64,000 nt of DNA, from positions 1,611,001 to 1,675,000 of the forward strand of contig NZ_PGEP01000001.1 in the NCBI RefSeq assembly GCF_002797445.1, written 5' to 3'. The notes under the pieces were generated by a model. It saw only the letters and a list, made by a program, of their open reading frames with translations, ran no database searches and had not been told where the DNA came from. Origin of the DNA: Acidovorax sp. 69. GTDB lineage: Bacteria > Pseudomonadota > Gammaproteobacteria > Burkholderiales > Burkholderiaceae_C. This document shows, in pieces, positions 62,660 to 64,000 of this stretch. The translations under genes were made by a program, and so were the position numbers. Positions within the stretch are counted from its first letter, which is position 1, and the number at the start of each line of letters is the position of its first letter.

Positions 62660-64000
62660 ATGATGCCGAAGTTCGATGGGAATAAGCTGCGCTCTGTTGC
62701 GTTAGCGTGCATGTTGAGCGGGGTTGCCAGCGTCATGGTGATGCCTTGCGCCGCCCTGGCTCAACCCACTGCAGTGGTGCGTGGGTTGCCTGACTTCACC
62801 GATTTGGTGGATCAGGTGGGTCCATCGGTGGTGAATATCCGTACCGTCGAAAAAGCATCCGGCCGGACCAATGCCAGCGGTGTGGACGAAGAAATGCTGG
62901 AGTTCTTTCGCCGGTTTGGTGTCCCCATTCCCAATCTTCCCCGCCAACAACGTCCTTCAAAGCCTCAGCAGGATGAAGAAGCGCAACCACGGGGCGTGGG
63001 GTCGGGGTTTATCCTGACCGCCGATGGATTTGTCATGACCAACGCCCATGTGGTGGAAGGCGCCGACGAAGTCATTGTCACGCTGCCGGATAAGCGTGAG
63101 TTCAAGGCCAGAATCGTGGGTGCAGACAAGCGCACGGATGTCGCCGTGGTCAAGATCGAAGCCACGGGTTTGCCTGCGGTCAAAGTGGGCGATGTGAGTC
63201 GTCTGCGTGTGGGCGAATGGGTGATGGCGATTGGTTCTCCGTTTGGGCTGGAGAACACCGTCACGGCGGGTATCGTGAGTGCCAAGCAGCGTGATACGGG
63301 CGACTACCTGCCCTTTATTCAGACCGATGTTGCTATCAATCCCGGCAACTCTGGTGGCCCACTCATCAACATGCGCGGTGAGGTAGTCGGTATTAACAGC
63401 CAGATTTACTCCCGCTCCGGGGGCTTCATGGGCATCTCGTTTGCGATCCCTATGGACGAAGCGATGCGGGTCAGTGAGCAGTTGCGGGCATCGGGGAAGG
63501 TTACGCGTGGCCGCATTGGAGTGCAGATCGGGCAGGTGACCAAAGACGTGGCTGAGTCCATTGGCCTGGGCAAGGCGCAGGGCGCGTTGGTGACGGGGGT
63601 GGAGGGCGGATCGCCTGCAGACAAGGCGGGCGTGGAGGCGGGTGACATCATTACGCGCTTTGACGGCAAGCCCATTGAGAAGGTGGCCGACCTGCCACGT
63701 TTGGTTGGCAACACCAAGCCGGGGAGCAAGAGCACGGTCACCGTATTCCGCCGAGGGGCCTCGCGCGACCTCGGTATCACCATCGCTGAAATTGAAGCGG
63801 ACAAGCCTGCCGCCAAGGTTGCTGAACGTGAAGAGAAACCCAAGGCTTCTGCGGCCGCGCAGCAGGTCGGCTTGTCTGTGGCCGATCTGGCAGATGCTCA
63901 AAAGAAAGAGCTGAAGATCAAGGGTGGTGTGGCGGTTGTCACGGCCACCGATGCGGCTGCCCGGGCGGGCTTGCGCGAGGGGGACATCATTTTGTCCATT
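62660..64000 (+). CDS. mucD: DegP/MucD-family periplasmic serine endoprotease (3' end outside window)
   Basis: The frame is open to the window edge (447 codons). It has a signal peptide (residues 1-35, ending AALA/Q), a trypsin-like domain with His in TNAHVVEG, Asp in RTDVAVV and Ser in NPGNSGGPL, PDZ1 (RIGVQIGQVTKDVAESIGL) and the beginning of PDZ2. It degrades misfolded envelope proteins and is a standard member of the sigma-E operon. GAAAGG precedes ATG 62660; the next codon is also ATG. Confidence 0.95.
   Translation, partial: MMPKFDGNKLRSVALACMLSGVASVMVMPCAALAQPTAVVRGLPDFTDLVDQVGPSVVNIRTVEKASGRTNASGVDEEMLEFFRRFGVPIPNLPRQQRPSKPQQDEEAQPRGVGSGFILTADGFVMTNAHVVEGADEVIVTLPDKREFKARIVGADKRTDVAVVKIEATGLPAVKVGDVSRLRVGEWVMAIGSPFGLENTVTAGIVSAKQRDTGDYLPFIQTDVAINPGNSGGPLINMRGEVVGINSQIYSRSGGFMGISFAIPMDEAMRVSEQLRASGKVTRGRIGVQIGQVTKDVAESIGLGKAQGALVTGVEGGSPADKAGVEAGDIITRFDGKPIEKVADLPRLVGNTKPGSKSTVTVFRRGASRDLGITIAEIEADKPAAKVAEREEKPKASAAAQQVGLSVADLADAQKKELKIKGGVAVVTATDAAARAGLREGDIILSI

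Overview
The window is a high-GC chromosomal segment of a betaproteobacterium, most likely a Comamonadaceae member close to Acidovorax. The evidence is the order rpmF-plsX-fabH-fabD-fabG-acpP-fabF followed by rpoE-rseA-rseB-mucD, the divergent rne/rluC pair, the protein families present, and a dispersed short repeat (gctatt..aatagc followed by a gcgc-type hairpin) of the kind found through Comamonadaceae genomes. No rRNA, tRNA, CRISPR array or intact insertion sequence was seen.

Layout. 1-6913: the 3' part of a bacterial alpha-2-macroglobulin gene and pbpC, separated by a small membrane protein and a tandem methylglyoxal-synthase-like protein. 6998-9283: a membrane diguanylate cyclase. 9517-16276: an FMN 2-hydroxy-acid dehydrogenase, then an ECF sigma/anti-sigma pair with a monohaem cytochrome c, a DUF3034 outer-membrane-type protein, an exported truncated haemoglobin, a cupredoxin and a dihaem cytochrome c. 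16446-24411: a seven-gene minus-strand operon (polyamine/opine-type ABC transporter plus a three-subunit HcnABC/opine-oxidase-like dehydrogenase) with a divergent IclR regulator. 24681-25835: an orphan TipAS-domain protein and a GreA/GreB-like factor. 26087-29657: a lower-GC accessory block (ADP-ribosylglycohydrolase, an unknown, a nuclease-like protein, a metallophosphatase, divergent NrtR), bracketed by a 16-bp direct repeat. 30003-37851: a LysR-controlled amino-acid catabolic cluster (AmaB-type aldehyde dehydrogenase, FAD amine oxidase, binding protein, aminotransferase, ThDP enzyme). 37942-44016: dinB, an Aer-like chemoreceptor, a small membrane protein, queF, a frameshifted prolyl-4-hydroxylase and yaaA. 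44268-53610: rne (frameshifted in its C-terminal scaffold), rluC, a phosphoglycolate-phosphatase-like gene, a Rieske protein, sppA, an RsmI-like methyltransferase, maf and yceD. 53720-64000: rpmF, the fatty-acid synthesis cluster and the sigma-E envelope-stress operon, cut off inside mucD/degQ.

The most interesting unit is the ECF cluster at 10708-15204. Three promoter-like sites with exactly the same architecture (ATCCA, 15 bases, CGTA) lie before the monohaem cytochrome gene (minus strand), before the sigma factor itself, and before the DUF3034-globin-cupredoxin genes. They define a compact, self-consistent candidate regulon for a periplasmic haem/copper module that I cannot match to a named system.

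Two genes (rne and the prolyl hydroxylase) are each broken by what looks like the loss of one C in a C-run. This may be sequencing error or real slippage. Several dispersed repeats lie inside genes and have become coding sequence; one encodes most of a signal peptide.
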